Source of the DNA: Hyparrhenia diplandra
Taxonomy: Eukaryota; Streptophyta; Magnoliopsida; Poales; Poaceae
Length of the DNA: 64,000 nt
Reading direction: 5' to 3'
NCBI GenBank assembly: GCA_015847255.1
Contig: JADLZK010000232.1
Coordinates: forward strand, 1 to 64,000
Below, piece by piece: positions 25,126-36,800 of the stretch. The notes beneath the pieces were generated by a model. It made no database searches, was not told the DNA's origin, and worked only from the letters and a program-made list of their open reading frames with translations. Position 1 is the first letter of the stretch; each line of letters begins with the position of its first letter. Both the position numbers and the translations under genes were made by a program.

Positions 25126-27207
25126 TGGTGAGAGTTCCGGTCTTGCTTCATCAACCTGACTGTGGACCTTTCTTCAATTAATCCTCAGTTCTCAGTTAAC
25201 AGTAGCTATGTACATATCTGATATCTCCATGTTCACTGGCAGTTGTTTGCCGTGGGTGTTAATGTCAACGGCAATGTTTGCTAGCTTGTAGCTGTATCTG
25301 TTAAGCGGGTGAACTTTGTAGTCCCTCCTTATTTTTTACATTTGATATATGTGCTGATTGCGCCAACTGACATATTAGCTTTGTCCATTCCACTAGCACG
25401 AAACATGACAAGAGGAGAAGCTGTCAAAGACATGATTTTTGGGCTCCGCTAGGTGGCTCTAGCCCTAATAGTTTAGAAAATTATCTTGGGAATGGCTCTG
25501 CTCATAACTCATGAGGCTCAGTGTTGGTAGAAATTGAACCTGTGAGTATTTACGAGAAGTGGAAGTGAAAGTTGGCCATGTGGGCATGTCGCGGGTGGCG
25601 CGCCCTATCGAGGAGCTGCAGCTGCCAAGGGCCGGGGTTTTTTTTTCCTATCCTGCTAACATGCGCGCACTCGAATTGTTTCTCCAGTGGGCAGTTTCGA
25701 CTGAACCTTCAGTGCCCATTTACTCATACGGTTGCTTACCCCGCAGCCCTCCATATGCATACCCTTACATAAGCATTTGCATGAAGTTTGAAAAAATTGT
25801 AGCTGATAAACCAAATATCCAATTTATAATTTGATTATATCATCATGTTTCTTGCAATAACTCCTTCAGAACAAGACCCTAGATATATTGAGATAAAATA
25901 TTGTTAGTGAACATTTATCTTATGAAGATGGAATATTTTCTTTTTTATTGGGTAGATGCGATGTTCTAGGTTTAGAAAACAATGTTATGCCTTTATAAGA
26001 AAAATATTCTTGGTTCATAAGAATAATATTCTAGATCTAAAAAGTAAATTAAGAGTTCTTATAATTAGTACTGTGATATTTGTGAAACTAATCACTCGAA
26101 TACTACATGAATACTTAAAGATGATCATTGAACATCCTATTTATGCTACATTAACATCACAATAAACCATAGAACATCACATGCAGAATACGTGAACATC
26201 ACAGCAAGACATGAGGGAAAACAAAAACAATAAAAAGGAAACATGTAAATAAAAGAAAATTAAAAAAAAACATCACATGGATATTGCTTGGACAATCTAA
26301 AAATACTACCAAACACATCATAGGTACAATGGGAACATCACATTTATACTACGTTAAGTCAAGGGGCTCATGGCTCAATGGTAAAGGCCGTTGGTTGGGG
26401 GCCCGCGGGGTTCAAATCACGGATGCGACACTTTATCCGAATTTATTTCGGGATTTTCCTAACACTATCGTTAAGTGGTAGGCGACGTCCCGTCGATAGC
26501 GGATGGCGTGGTGGTGACTTGGGAACTCCAAGATTTGCCGGGTCTCGGCCCTTGAAGGTGCTTTCATGGGGGGTAGGGTTTGCGTCACGTGTGTTCGTCT
26601 GCGTTGTCTTGTGTAATCTTAAAAAAAACTACGTTAACAGTACATGAACAATACTTGAACATGGAAAAATAATTAATAATAGTTAAAAAATAAGAAGGAA
26701 ACAAGGAAAGTAAAGAAAATTAAAATTAAAAAAATCCAAAAAAAGAGAAGGGAAACGACTAAACATACTACCAAGTGTACTATGTAAATACTCAAAGATA
26801 ATCAAAAGAACACATATGTACACCGCATGAATATGAAAATATATCATAAACACATCACATATATACTATGTTCAAAGTATATGTAAAATTCACGTTTATC
26901 TCATATAATATAGAAAAAAAGAAAGTACAAGGAAATAGGAAAACTAAGAAAAACAATACATAATAGTAGAGTATATTTGAAAATACTAAAAATAAGAACT
27001 AAAAATAAAATAAAAAGGATAAATAGAACGAAGGAAGAAAATAAATAAGAAAAGGAAACACAGCTAACTGCCTCCATTCGGCGCAGTCTAGCGCTCGGAC
27101 CTGATGATGATTTCCGCCCCATCGGCCCCGATCCATTCGACCCATCCGGACCCGACTGGCCTTGGCCGCCGCCTCGCCTCGTCCCAGCGCACGCGTCTGG
27201 CCGTCTG
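25126..27207. other. Intergenic region between callose synthase and PPR genes
   Basis: The region holds the 3' UTR of callose synthase, then very AT-rich sequence (about 25800-27060) with many scattered AACATCAC/GAACATCAC words. This looks like a decayed repeat, and a SINE is inserted in it. No gene was recognised. From about 27060 the composition turns abruptly GC-rich at the PPR gene. Confidence 0.5.
26358..26627 (+). mobile_element. tRNA-derived SINE
   Basis: A 270-bp insert flanked by the direct repeat ACTACGTTAA (26348-26357 and 26628-26637). Near its 5' end it has TGGCTCAATGGT (Pol III A-box-like) and, about 25 bp downstream, GGTTCAAATC (B-box-like), then a GC-rich body and a short A run before the right repeat. 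This is the standard layout of a plant tRNA-derived SINE. Confidence 0.75.
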
Positions 27208-28426
27208 ATGCTCCCCCCTCCTCCCTCGCCTCGTCAGCGCTCCTCCGCCACGGCCTTCCCCGCGCGGCATTCTCCGGCAGGCCCTCCGTTCCCCACGGCA
27301 GCGACGCGGATGGCAGCTCCGACGTCGCCGCTTCAGACGCGATCGTTCGCCTCGTCGCCGCAGGCGGCGGAAGCCTCGAGGCCGACCTCGACCGCCTCTT
27401 CCCCGCCGCCCTCTCCAACGGGCTTGTCTCCAGCGCCCTCCGCGCGCTCACGGACCGCGGCGTCCCCGCGGAGCGCTTCTTCGCGTGGGCCTCCTCCGTC
27501 GGCAGGGGCTTCTGTCCCGGGCCCCGTGCGCACAACCTGCTTGTCGAGAATGCCGGGAGGCTGGGCGACTACGGCGCAATGTCGCGCGCCCTGGCGCTCA
27601 TGTCGGAGCGGAGGCTCCCTCTGACGGTCCTGGCGTTCGCCTTCCTGTCGCCGTCGTCGGGTTCGTCACGGAGCGGCAGCATGGAGGACGCGGCGAGAGC
27701 GGTCCTGCGGGCTCTGGACGGCGTCGGCGGGCCCTGCCGCGCGTCCGGCGTCTTCTCGCTTGTCAAGGCGCTGGCATCCATCGGCGAGTTCGATGCTGCG
27801 GTCTCGCTGATCCAGGAGACGGCGAGGAAGGTGCGGTACTATAACGTCCTCGTCGCCGCAAAGTGTAAAGCCGGCGACTTTGTCGGCGCCCGCGAGGTGT
27901 TCGACGAAATGAGGAGGTCGGGGTCTGACCCCGACGCCAACACTTTGAACTACCTCCTCGGCTGCCTGCTCAAGAACGGAGGCTTGCTGAGGCATGCGGG
28001 CTTGTTGAGGCCATGGAGAGGTTGAAGTGCAGTGAGATCCCGAGCTCACTCACGTACGAGATCCTCACATACCATGCCTGCAAGACGGGAAAGATGGATT
28101 CAGCAGTGCAGATTCTTGATCAGATGTTCTCAGAAAACCTGACGCCCAGGATTACCATACACTCTGCATTCATCAAGGGGTACTTCTACGCCGGGAGAAT
28201 AGAAGATGCCTGGCAGTATGTCAATGACATGAGCACCAGGGACAGGCATTCTGTGAACCGGAACTACAGTCTACTCGCGAAGCTGCTTCGGAAGGCAGGG
28301 AGGACCATTGATGCTGGCAGAGTCCTATATCAGCTGATGGAGAAGGGACTCAGACCTGACCATTCTGCTTATGTTGAAGTGGCCAAGGATCTGCACAAGA
28401 TGGGCAGGGGTGATCTGGCTTCATAG
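27208..28426 (+). CDS. P-class pentatricopeptide repeat (PPR) protein
   Basis: This intronless, GC-rich gene encodes a PPR protein. The family binds organellar RNA sequence-specifically, and most members work in mitochondria or chloroplasts. The C-terminal half shows consecutive ~35-residue repeats such as YYNVLVAAKCKAGDFVGARE followed by VFDEMRRSGSDPDANTLNYL, then SAFIKGYFYAGRIEDAW and NYSLLAKLLRKAGRTIDAGR. No E, DYW or SMR domain follows; the protein ends at a TAG at 28424-28426. The chosen ATG (27208) fits if one C is missing from the C run that follows it, because the open frame next to it runs on upstream without an ATG. A second break near 27982 shifts the frame and is restored by one base. 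The N-terminus is rich in Ala, Arg and Ser, as in organelle targeting peptides. The intended product is about 405 residues. Confidence 0.82.
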
Positions 28427-28490
28427 GTTTTTCAAAAAAAAAAAGATTTCTTGCTTCATAGGTTTTTCAAAAAAAAAAGATTTCTTGCTT
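28421..28490. repeat. 35-bp tandem duplication across the PPR stop codon
   Basis: TCATAGGTTTTTC plus an A run plus GATTTCTTGCT occurs twice in tandem with a 35-bp period (28421-28455 and 28456-28490). The first copy contains the PPR stop codon. The copies differ by one base in the A run. Confidence 0.85.
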
Positions 28491-29126
28491 TATCGATTTG
28501 GAGTGAGAAAAGTAATAAGCATGATAAACATGTGCCAGTTTCATCATCGTATCTTAGAAATCTGCTTGTGGGATCCAATGAATAAAGAGAATAAACTTTT
28601 GGTTTGATGTTGACCTCAGTTTCATAATTTGCTTTTTGCTGATGAAGATTGCATTTTGTCACGTTTTTTCTTGTCATTGCTGCAAGCTCTGCAGGCATGC
28701 ATCTTCCATGACGTTATTTGCTTGCCCAAGTTATCCTTAGTCTTAAACAAGGGTATACAACAAGAATATTGAAGGAGCAAGTCTGTCTTTCCTGCAATGT
28801 TTGTTCTCGTACTTAGTAGAGTGTTCTTTTGTTTTAAATGGTATACTATCTATACTTCTAACCATTGCAGTTCTAACATGCTCAACTGGAGATGAAATGT
28901 CTTACCATTTGGTTGTGACATAACAAGACAAGCTCACAATGGCTTGCGATTATGAAGGCACATGTTTACTTGTAGGCTGTGAGAATGTTATCACTTATCA
29001 GAAGTAGAAGCTGATCGAAATAATTACATTTACAGCTGATGATGTTCTGCACCCTGCACCTTAAGCTGCTATAGTCCCATGACACTACTATGTACCTAGT
29101 GCCAGTAGTTTTTTTTTGTTGACTGG

Positions 29127-29200
29127 GTCTAGTGACAGCAGTAAAGACTCAAGATAGCAGTCTGTCTAGTGACAGTAGTAAAGACTCAAGATAGCAGTCT
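29127..29200. repeat. 37-bp tandem duplication
   Basis: GTCTAGTGACAG(C/T)AGTAAAG followed by ACTCAAGATAGCAGTCT is present twice head to tail (29127-29163 and 29164-29200) with one base difference. It is non-coding. Confidence 0.88.
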
Positions 29201-31869
29201 GAGTCTCAGCTCTCTGAAGACTGCAGGTGAAAGGTAGCGCCATCTTTTCCTAATGGACCAAATTGTAGTTGAGCCTTGGCTTCAGCCTAGTAATTCACTT
29301 ATCCTTAGGTTACTTTTCATACTGGGTTTGCTCTAAATTTTTTGACCATCCTTTATTACGCATCAAGGATTTTACAACTATGTGTATGAAGTGTCATCCA
29401 GTATTCCAGTCTAAATTACGTTTTCTTTCCCGAAAAATGCTTCAGTACTGTCTTCTGTTGCAATAGCACTATAGCAGATCTGATTTGATGACGAGACAAT
29501 GAATCCTTATATTCCCTCCACCCCAATAAATCTCAAGGATTTGATGTCATTCTCGTCGAGGAGTCAACAAATCTCAAATTTGACCAAATATGTGTGAAAA
29601 TGTATTAATATTTATGATGCATAATAAAATATCATTAATTTAATCATAGAATTTATTTATTTATTTTTGTAATAAACCTATTTGAAGTTACAAATGTTGA
29701 TAATATTCTTATTTCCCTCAGCAGTCAGCATCATCATACACACATACTGAAAACTTTAGTATGTACATGCCGTGACACTTACCTAGCATGCCAATCAGAA
29801 AGTAGTGAACTACTAAGTTTCATGCAGTGACTGATATTGACATAGACAAATTGTTTGCAAGTTTCTGAAACTGCTTTACTTCACACGACACATTGGTCCT
29901 GCAGCTATTAATCACCACTTCGGTACCAGTCAAGAAAATGGTAGTAGTGGGAACTGAATTTGGAGTTTTGGACTGCTACAGGAGAAACTGAAACTTTATG
30001 CCTTCCCAGTTGAACACCAATAACTGTTTACACGGGAAACCTATAAAGTTTTGTTTCCAAGTTATATTATCCGTATCGTATTGCTTCACCATTTGGTGCA
30101 AGGTATTCAGATCTCTTTCCTTGTTTGGGTACTATCTGATTCCCTGTGGAAGCCAAGATACTTGAACAATGGCCGACTTTTGGGCTTTCAAAAGTGGGAG
30201 GCTAGGGGTGGCCTATCCTTTCGGCTACAATGTTGCTGTTTCTTTTCTTTTGATTCCTCTTCTCCCATAATCAGAACCGACACTGCATTCAGCTCTGCAA
30301 CCTTTGTGATTAAATAACTTTTCTGAAATGCTTTTGAATGGAATATATCTCAGCACATCTTGATTGTAATTAATTTTGTATCCAGGTTGAAGTACTTTGC
30401 TTGCTGCTTGCAGAGGCCACCCATCTCTTGATGGATTTCAATGTGGGCACTCAAGGTCTGATCCCAACACCACCTCCAAAGTTCTACGAATTATTCCTTA
30501 GCACATTAGTATATTGCTTCCAGTTCATCTTTTATCGAAACTAGTTCTGACGGACAGCGGTTAGTCCGAACTCTGAAAAACTCCAGGGGAATAGGAAGAA
30601 GGATTTTGGATTGTTTCCATTTTTTGAACTAAAGCTCAGCATCCAAGACCTTAAAGCAAAGTAATGATTTTGTTCAAAAATGAACACATAAGGTAATGCC
30701 TTTTTTTGGGGGGTGAGAGAGTCAAGTAATTTTTTCAAATTGAATTGAACACATGCTGATTAGAGCTTAATGATTACTCTGATCAGCATGTAATTTTTGT
30801 CTTTGGCATCATTATGAAGATACATGAGCTGATCTGCTGGGTCCAGGGTGGGCTAAATTCTCCCTTTCTTCTCCTGCATTCCTTAAAAGCGATGTGAAGT
30901 TGTGAGATCTGGGTCTCCTTAAGAATCGAGCTGGCTAACCGTACTTTATAATTTTATTAAGTCCATCATTGCAGGTAAGAGTTACTAAGACACATTGCTT
31001 TTAGATTTTAAACTACCTGCGTCATGTGTGCTCTTCCTGTTCACTCTAGGCTGTCGGATCGACCGACTTGTTTGCCATCTCTCACACATTGCGCACCATA
31101 TTCACCCAGCTTTTGCATCATAGCCGCAAATCTTAAGCATGATGATTAACATATACGAGCAAATAGATAACATATATTAGTAGTTCTCTGCCGTGTTGGA
31201 TGTAACAACTTATACTCATCAGTCATGCTGGCTCATTCTATTTAGAATTGCATGCCACAGTTTTTCGTTTTCCTTAGACAGCTTATATTGCAATAAGCAC
31301 TCTATATGTGTATTTCTGGTATGTATGTGTACCTAATACGCTACAGGTAGGAGGAGCAGTGTAGTTGAATAGCTTGAGATGGTATTAGAGATACCCGCTG
31401 TGTGGGGGTGGGGAGAAGCATAAACTCGAAAAGGGGAAAGGAACCTAAAGCTGGAGCGGATGGATTGATAAAAAGGAAAAGTGGCCCACAAGCTATGCAT
31501 CAGCAGCCGCAAGTTGTGGGGGCCTCGAAAGCTCCCGTGACCCAGCTCTGCACTTGCCATGTAGGCCGGCCTAGCAGTGGAACGTGTCGAAAGTATGGCC
31601 GTCATAGTAGGTTCCATGGATAACCCACCTTTCCCTTTTTGTTTTGCTGCTGACTGATCGATGAGGGATCATTGGCTGGCTGCTTCATTGGATACTGAGA
31701 ATGGGAGGTTAAACTAGATCATCGGCCAATGAGATCGGCTGTGTCAGTCCGGTCTTCAGCTGGACAACACAACGACCTGTCTCATTCAGCTCCGATGTTC
31801 TGATTTAGACCTTCTGTTTGCTTTCTGCTCTTTTGAAGAAAATGGCTCTTATTAGTCTTAGGTTCCCGC

Positions 31870-32038
31870 GCCCGCCGGGCCGGCGGACTCCTGAGGTCCT
31901 GAGTTCGATCCTCCAGGGGGGGCGAAGGTGGTTTGACCCTTCTCACGGGCATTTCGAGGGCTGGGGTTCAGGGTTTTTGATCCGGTGAGAAGATCTTCTT
32001 CTTAATGAAATACGGTGGGGACGTCCCCCAGGTCCTAT
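31870..32038 (+). mobile_element. 5'-truncated tRNA-derived SINE with 18-bp target duplication
   Basis: A 169-bp insert flanked by perfect 18-bp direct repeats TTAGTCTTAGGTTCCCGC (31852-31869 and 32039-32056). It contains GAGTTCGATCCTCC, a good Pol III B box, but no A box, so the head of the element seems lost. It ends with TTCTTCTTAATGAAATACGG and a GGGGACGTCCCCC palindrome. The organisation resembles the Au-type SINEs of grasses. Confidence 0.75.
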
Positions 32039-32326
32039 TTAGTCTTAGGTTCCCGCCGACTTGAGCAGGGGGCGGTGGTTTAATTTCTTGATACGCTATT
32101 TTACTGCCAAGTTGTGATGTGAAATGAAGTCCGGCCCTTTTGTATTAGTGGGGTCCTTCAGGAGTAACTGATTGCTTCGCTTGCTCCAACAGAAGCCTTT
32201 TGCGTACGTCCTTCCAGTGTGGTCGACTGTGAGCACAATCTTTTTCTGAAGCCTGGGTTTCTGGCGGCGGTAGTTCTGTTACTTTGAATCCGAGTTAGCA
32301 ACACAATTATCTGAACCTGAGCGTGC

Positions 32327-32394
32327 ATGTCAAAATATCATGCTTGTATTCATATGAATTATGTCAAAATATCATGCTTGTATTCATATGAATT
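32327..32394. repeat. 34-bp perfect tandem duplication
   Basis: ATGTCAAAATATCATGCTTG plus TATTCATATGAATT occurs at 32327-32360 and again at 32361-32394 without a mismatch. It is non-coding. Confidence 0.9.
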
Positions 32395-32571
32395 GGGGTT
32401 GCATACTGAGAGAAGCGGCTATATATTTGTGTCTGTGCCAAAACTTGCATCCCATGGAAATTAACTGCACTTTTGCTACAGTGGAGCATCCAGAGTTGCC
32501 CTGTACATGTGCTGTTGTGTTGGCAACTACTGAAATTTCAGTGGTGGCCCAGCTCCTTGAACTAGTTTTCT

Positions 32572-32665
32572 GGAAAGTAGATTTCACTGGTGAACCAGCT
32601 ATTTCTACCGAGGATTGGGTTTCTGAAAAGTAGATTTCACTGGTGAACCAGCTATTTCCAGTCAG
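32572..32665. repeat. 53-bp-period tandem duplication
   Basis: AAAGTAGATTTCACTGGTGA followed by ACCAGCTATTTC occurs twice with a 53-bp period (from about 32572 and 32625). The second copy is partial. It is non-coding and only about 200 bp from the 34-bp duplication. Confidence 0.85.
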
Positions 32666-33482
32666 AGCTTTTTATGAATGATACAACTGTCGTGGCTTGA
32701 GTTACACGTATCATTCTTACACGCAGATACATTGGATCTATCAGAATGTAGTATGCCTCTTTGACAAATTAAAATATGGAATATATCACTCAGATTCTGC
32801 TGGTATTAGTAATTAGTTCGTCTGGAACCAGGCTCAACTGATTTGTCTCTTGACATTGTTTCCGCAGGTGAGCTGAGCTATTGCCGGCATGCAGCCATTG
32901 CAGAGATCAGTAACAGTAAGCATATGGCACCCTCTAGCATGAACATGGGGGACAGAAGAACAAGTAAACTTTAGCCCAGAGTTGGTTGCCACTCTGCTTC
33001 AGAAAAAGAGTCAGTTGCTCCTCAGTTGAGACAGTTAATGACAGTATTATCTGCTAATCATGCAGATGCAGGCACAAGCACCGAGGCATGCATGCAGGCC
33101 CCGGCAAATCTACATCGGGGCTCGTGTGTGAACGTGACGTAAACCGTCAAAGGGAAGTCGCGAGGCAAAAGGTGAGGGAATCGAGTACCAACCTTGGGGC
33201 CCTCACCCTTTCCAACGGAGCTGACTAGGCATTGCTCTGGTGGCCCACAAAGCAGCCAATAGCCATCCTACACAGTCCCTGCGGCTACACCAGCTCGCTT
33301 TGGCTGCCAAAGACAAGAAGAGAAGATTGGGATATTTCTATTCACCGATATAAAGCTACTGACACAGGACACAACAAAAGCAAAAGCCAAAGTTTGAGAG
33401 GGGGGACATAGAGAGAGGGGTAATACAGCTTCATGTGAAAGATGACAAGAATCCCAGCATAAAATAATCTCCCAAACTTTGC

Positions 33483-33488
33483 TATAAA
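33483..33488 (+). promoter_or_regulatory. Candidate TATA box of the NAC gene
   Basis: TATAAA in the context GCTATAAAGACACAG is followed by a long CT-rich leader (TCCCCTCCTCCTTTCCCTCC) typical of plant 5' UTRs. It lies 355 bp upstream of the NAC start codon, leaving a long leader. Confidence 0.5.
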
Positions 33489-33842
33489 GACACAGCCCTC
33501 CCCTCCTCCTTTCCCTCCCCTCTCCTTCCTCATGCGTCTGCCATTAGCCAAGGTCTCCTCCCCCTCTTACCTCTCCTATCCATCCTCTCTACTGCACCTC
33601 TTAGTTCCATACGTGATCGACGATCTTGGTTAATTTCCTGCAGCTTACATCTTTCTGTTATTTCTTGTTTCAGGTTGTGTACATTATTTGTAGCTGATCA
33701 TTCATTCATAGAGAGCTAGTTGAGCAGGCTTGGTTGGCTGTCCACAATTTTTTTTTGCTTCGGATAGCATTGCTGCCAGGCGATTGCAAAGCTCCAAGCA
33801 CCTTTTGCTGTGAGAATTTTCAGAAGAAGGGCAGAGGGAGCA

Positions 33843-36800
33843 ATGGCGCCAGTCAGTTTGCCTCCTGGTTTCAGGTTCCACCCCACTGACGAGGAACTCA
33901 TCATCTACTACCTTAAGAGGAAGATCAACGGGGAGACAGATAGAGCTCGAAATCATTCCAGAGGTTGATCTTTACAAGTGTGAGCCTTGGGATTTGCCAG
34001 GTATGTGCATATCCATTCTTGGATTGATCTCGCTGTTCATATTGACTCTTGATGAACTAAGTTGTATGAAGTAGTTGTCATCATTGTTTGCTTGATATGT
34101 GATCAAACAGAATACGTAAGCGTTACTAAGAAATGGTTATGGGACACTTTTTTTTTTGAAACATAGTTATATGGAACACCTCCCATGTTTTGATTCTATT
34201 GTGAATTGATGTTTTTGCAATTTTGCATGGATTTTAACATCTTACACCTTTTATTTGCCTACACGGAAAGCACACACATATATAGCTTCAAATATTTGTA
34301 CTGGCCGGATACCATGTTGTGCACACACTCTAAGCAATCTTATTCAATCCTTATACTATTGCTCAACCACAATTGCAATCCTTGCTCTTGAGGAAAGAAT
34401 AAGCTCATGTTCCCTTCTTGGTGGGCACTTCACCGACCTATACTATACTTGAGAGGCATCACTAGCTCTTGCAAATTGCAGTTTATTGTATACGATGGCT
34501 TTATATATTTAGCACTTTCTTTATATGCATTTATTTTATTCTGTATTTGAATTCCAATTTCTATTTGTTCGAAGCATATCAGGCACTGTTTCTGTCCTTC
34601 TTGTAATTGTAGAAAGGTGCATGTTTATAAAAGACATATTTTCCATACCGACTGTGAAATAAAACTCATATTATGAAATTTGTTTTCTTTAAATGCTTCA
34701 TGCGCACCGAAAGTAGGATTGTAGGAATATAGATAGATCTTGCTCTCTTTGGCTGAAAAGAACCGTAAGGCATGGCAAAATTCTGCCAAGTGTAAAGGTT
34801 ATCGTGTAGATATACTATCTATGGCTACTTGAAAAGGAAAGGAAATCCTTTATCCAGTAACAACAAAGCTAAAGCTTATATATTTTGGGCCATGTCAGTC
34901 TCACATAGATTTCAAGAAAAGATATATTCTCTTTATCCATTTGTTGGCTTTCAAGATTGCCAGTTTTTATTCCCTACTAAAAATTACCTATAGCATTGTA
35001 TGAAATGAATGCTGTAAAACATTTAATGAAAAGATAAAATAAAGACGATTCTTTTATCTTCTTAGAGTGGAAAATAAAGCAGAAATTAGAAAGGGACTTG
35101 AGATGAACATAAGTCAAGAAGATGAACTAAAGTGCACAGCCTCCAAGATATAAAGTGATCTTGGTCTAATTAACTTTTGAACTATGGTACTCTATATCTT
35201 GGCTTCTAATAGTTTTTGAATTCTAATAGTGATTATCACATACCTATGCAGGTAAATGTAGCATCTATGCAGTATATTTTTGTATATCGTCTGACATCTC
35301 TCTTAATTAAATGTTCAGAAAAATCCTTTCTTCCAAGCAAAGACCTTGAATGGTATTTCTTCAGCCCTCGAGACCGCAAGTACCCAAACGGATCAAGGAC
35401 AAACCGTGCAACAAAATCTGGGTACTGGAAGGCAACTGGGAAGGACAGAAAGGTGAACTCGCACAGGCGTGCAGTTGGTATGAAAAAGACCTTGGTGTAC
35501 TATCGGGGCCGAGCTCCACATGGTTCTCGCACTGATTGGGTCATGCATGAGTACCGCCTCGACGAGAGGGAATGCGAGACTGACACTGGCTTACAGGTGC
35601 AACTTTGCTACCGATGAGTAAATCTATTTATGCACTGTAGTTTGGGAACCATGACTACTCATATGTAACGTTGCACACTTGTTGTTAACCCCTTATTTTC
35701 CTGATGAAACCCTAAACCATGCAGCTAGTATGAAACATCACACCGCTGGGTGACTGCTTACACAGGCTTCTCTGACATATATGAACTGCTTGCTGCATTT
35801 CTGTTCACAGGACGCGTATGCATTATGCCGAGTGTTTAAGAAGACAGCGCCTGGGCCCAAAATCATTGAGCATTATGGCGCAGTGCACCAACCCATCGAG
35901 CAACCTCAGTGGATGGCAAACAGTGTTGACCGCTCCCCAACGCTGGACATGTCCAGTGATGTTAGAGGTGATGACTTCGAGAGCAGCAGTTTCTCATTCC
36001 CGACAGAGGCGCCAATGGACTCCATGCATGGTGGGTTCGGGATGCAGATGAGTGCACCTCACGAGGATGGCAAATCATGGATGCAGTTCCTGAGCGAAGA
36101 CGCCTTCAACGCCACCAATCCTTTCTTCATGAATCCGACCTCTTCCAGCTTTTCATGCCTCCCATCCAAGGTATACAATGAATGCTACTATTTTCAGCAC
36201 AGTAATTGAGGCAAAGAACACCGAAGTGCTAAAGTGCTTACAAGTGCAAAAATCATATATTATGTACGGTGTAGGTGGATGTTGCACTGGAGTGTGCAAG
36301 GCTTCAGCACAGGCTCTCATTACCTCCCCTGGAGGTGGAGGACTTCCCCCTGGACGTCAGCCTCGACACAAAGACAAGCGTACTCCGCAGCAACCCCGAC
36401 GAGGTTGACATCCTTCAAGAGTTCCTCTCTGTGGCGTCGGCCTCCCAGGAGCTAATCAACGGCACCAGCAGCAGCTATGCTGCAGAAATGTGGCCAGGCG
36501 CTGGCACAAGCAGCACCAGCACCCACTACATCAACGAACTATCTTCCCTCGTTGAGCTTGGGGTGAAGGCTAAAAAGAGGAGGCAGACAATTTCTACCAT
36601 ATGGACTGCATTGGCACATCTGCAGGATTCGCAACAAAGCCGGTCCATGTCGATGAACAAGTTAGGTTGGTTGAGATCGCTGACATGGTGGAGTTCAAGC
36701 AGGAAGAGAAGAGGCAAGTAGAGAACCTTAGAGGAGTGAGGCTTCAGAACAATGACCTAGGAGAGGTAATTAGTTAATCGACTTAATCAGACTTGTGGCT

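Larger units (their letters stand above)
28427..33842. other. Intergenic region and NAC 5' leader
   Basis: This 5.4-kb region lies between the PPR and NAC genes. AATAAAGAGAATAAA (about 28578) is a plausible PPR polyadenylation signal. A Stowaway-like remnant starts near 29512 (CCCTCCACCCCAATAAATCT). Short tandem duplications and a SINE are listed separately. No further protein gene or RNA gene was recognised. Confidence 0.5.

Noticed and set aside
26378..26420. A tRNA gene, because of A-box and B-box motifs
   Set aside because: No full cloverleaf; the motifs belong to a 270-bp SINE with its own target duplication.
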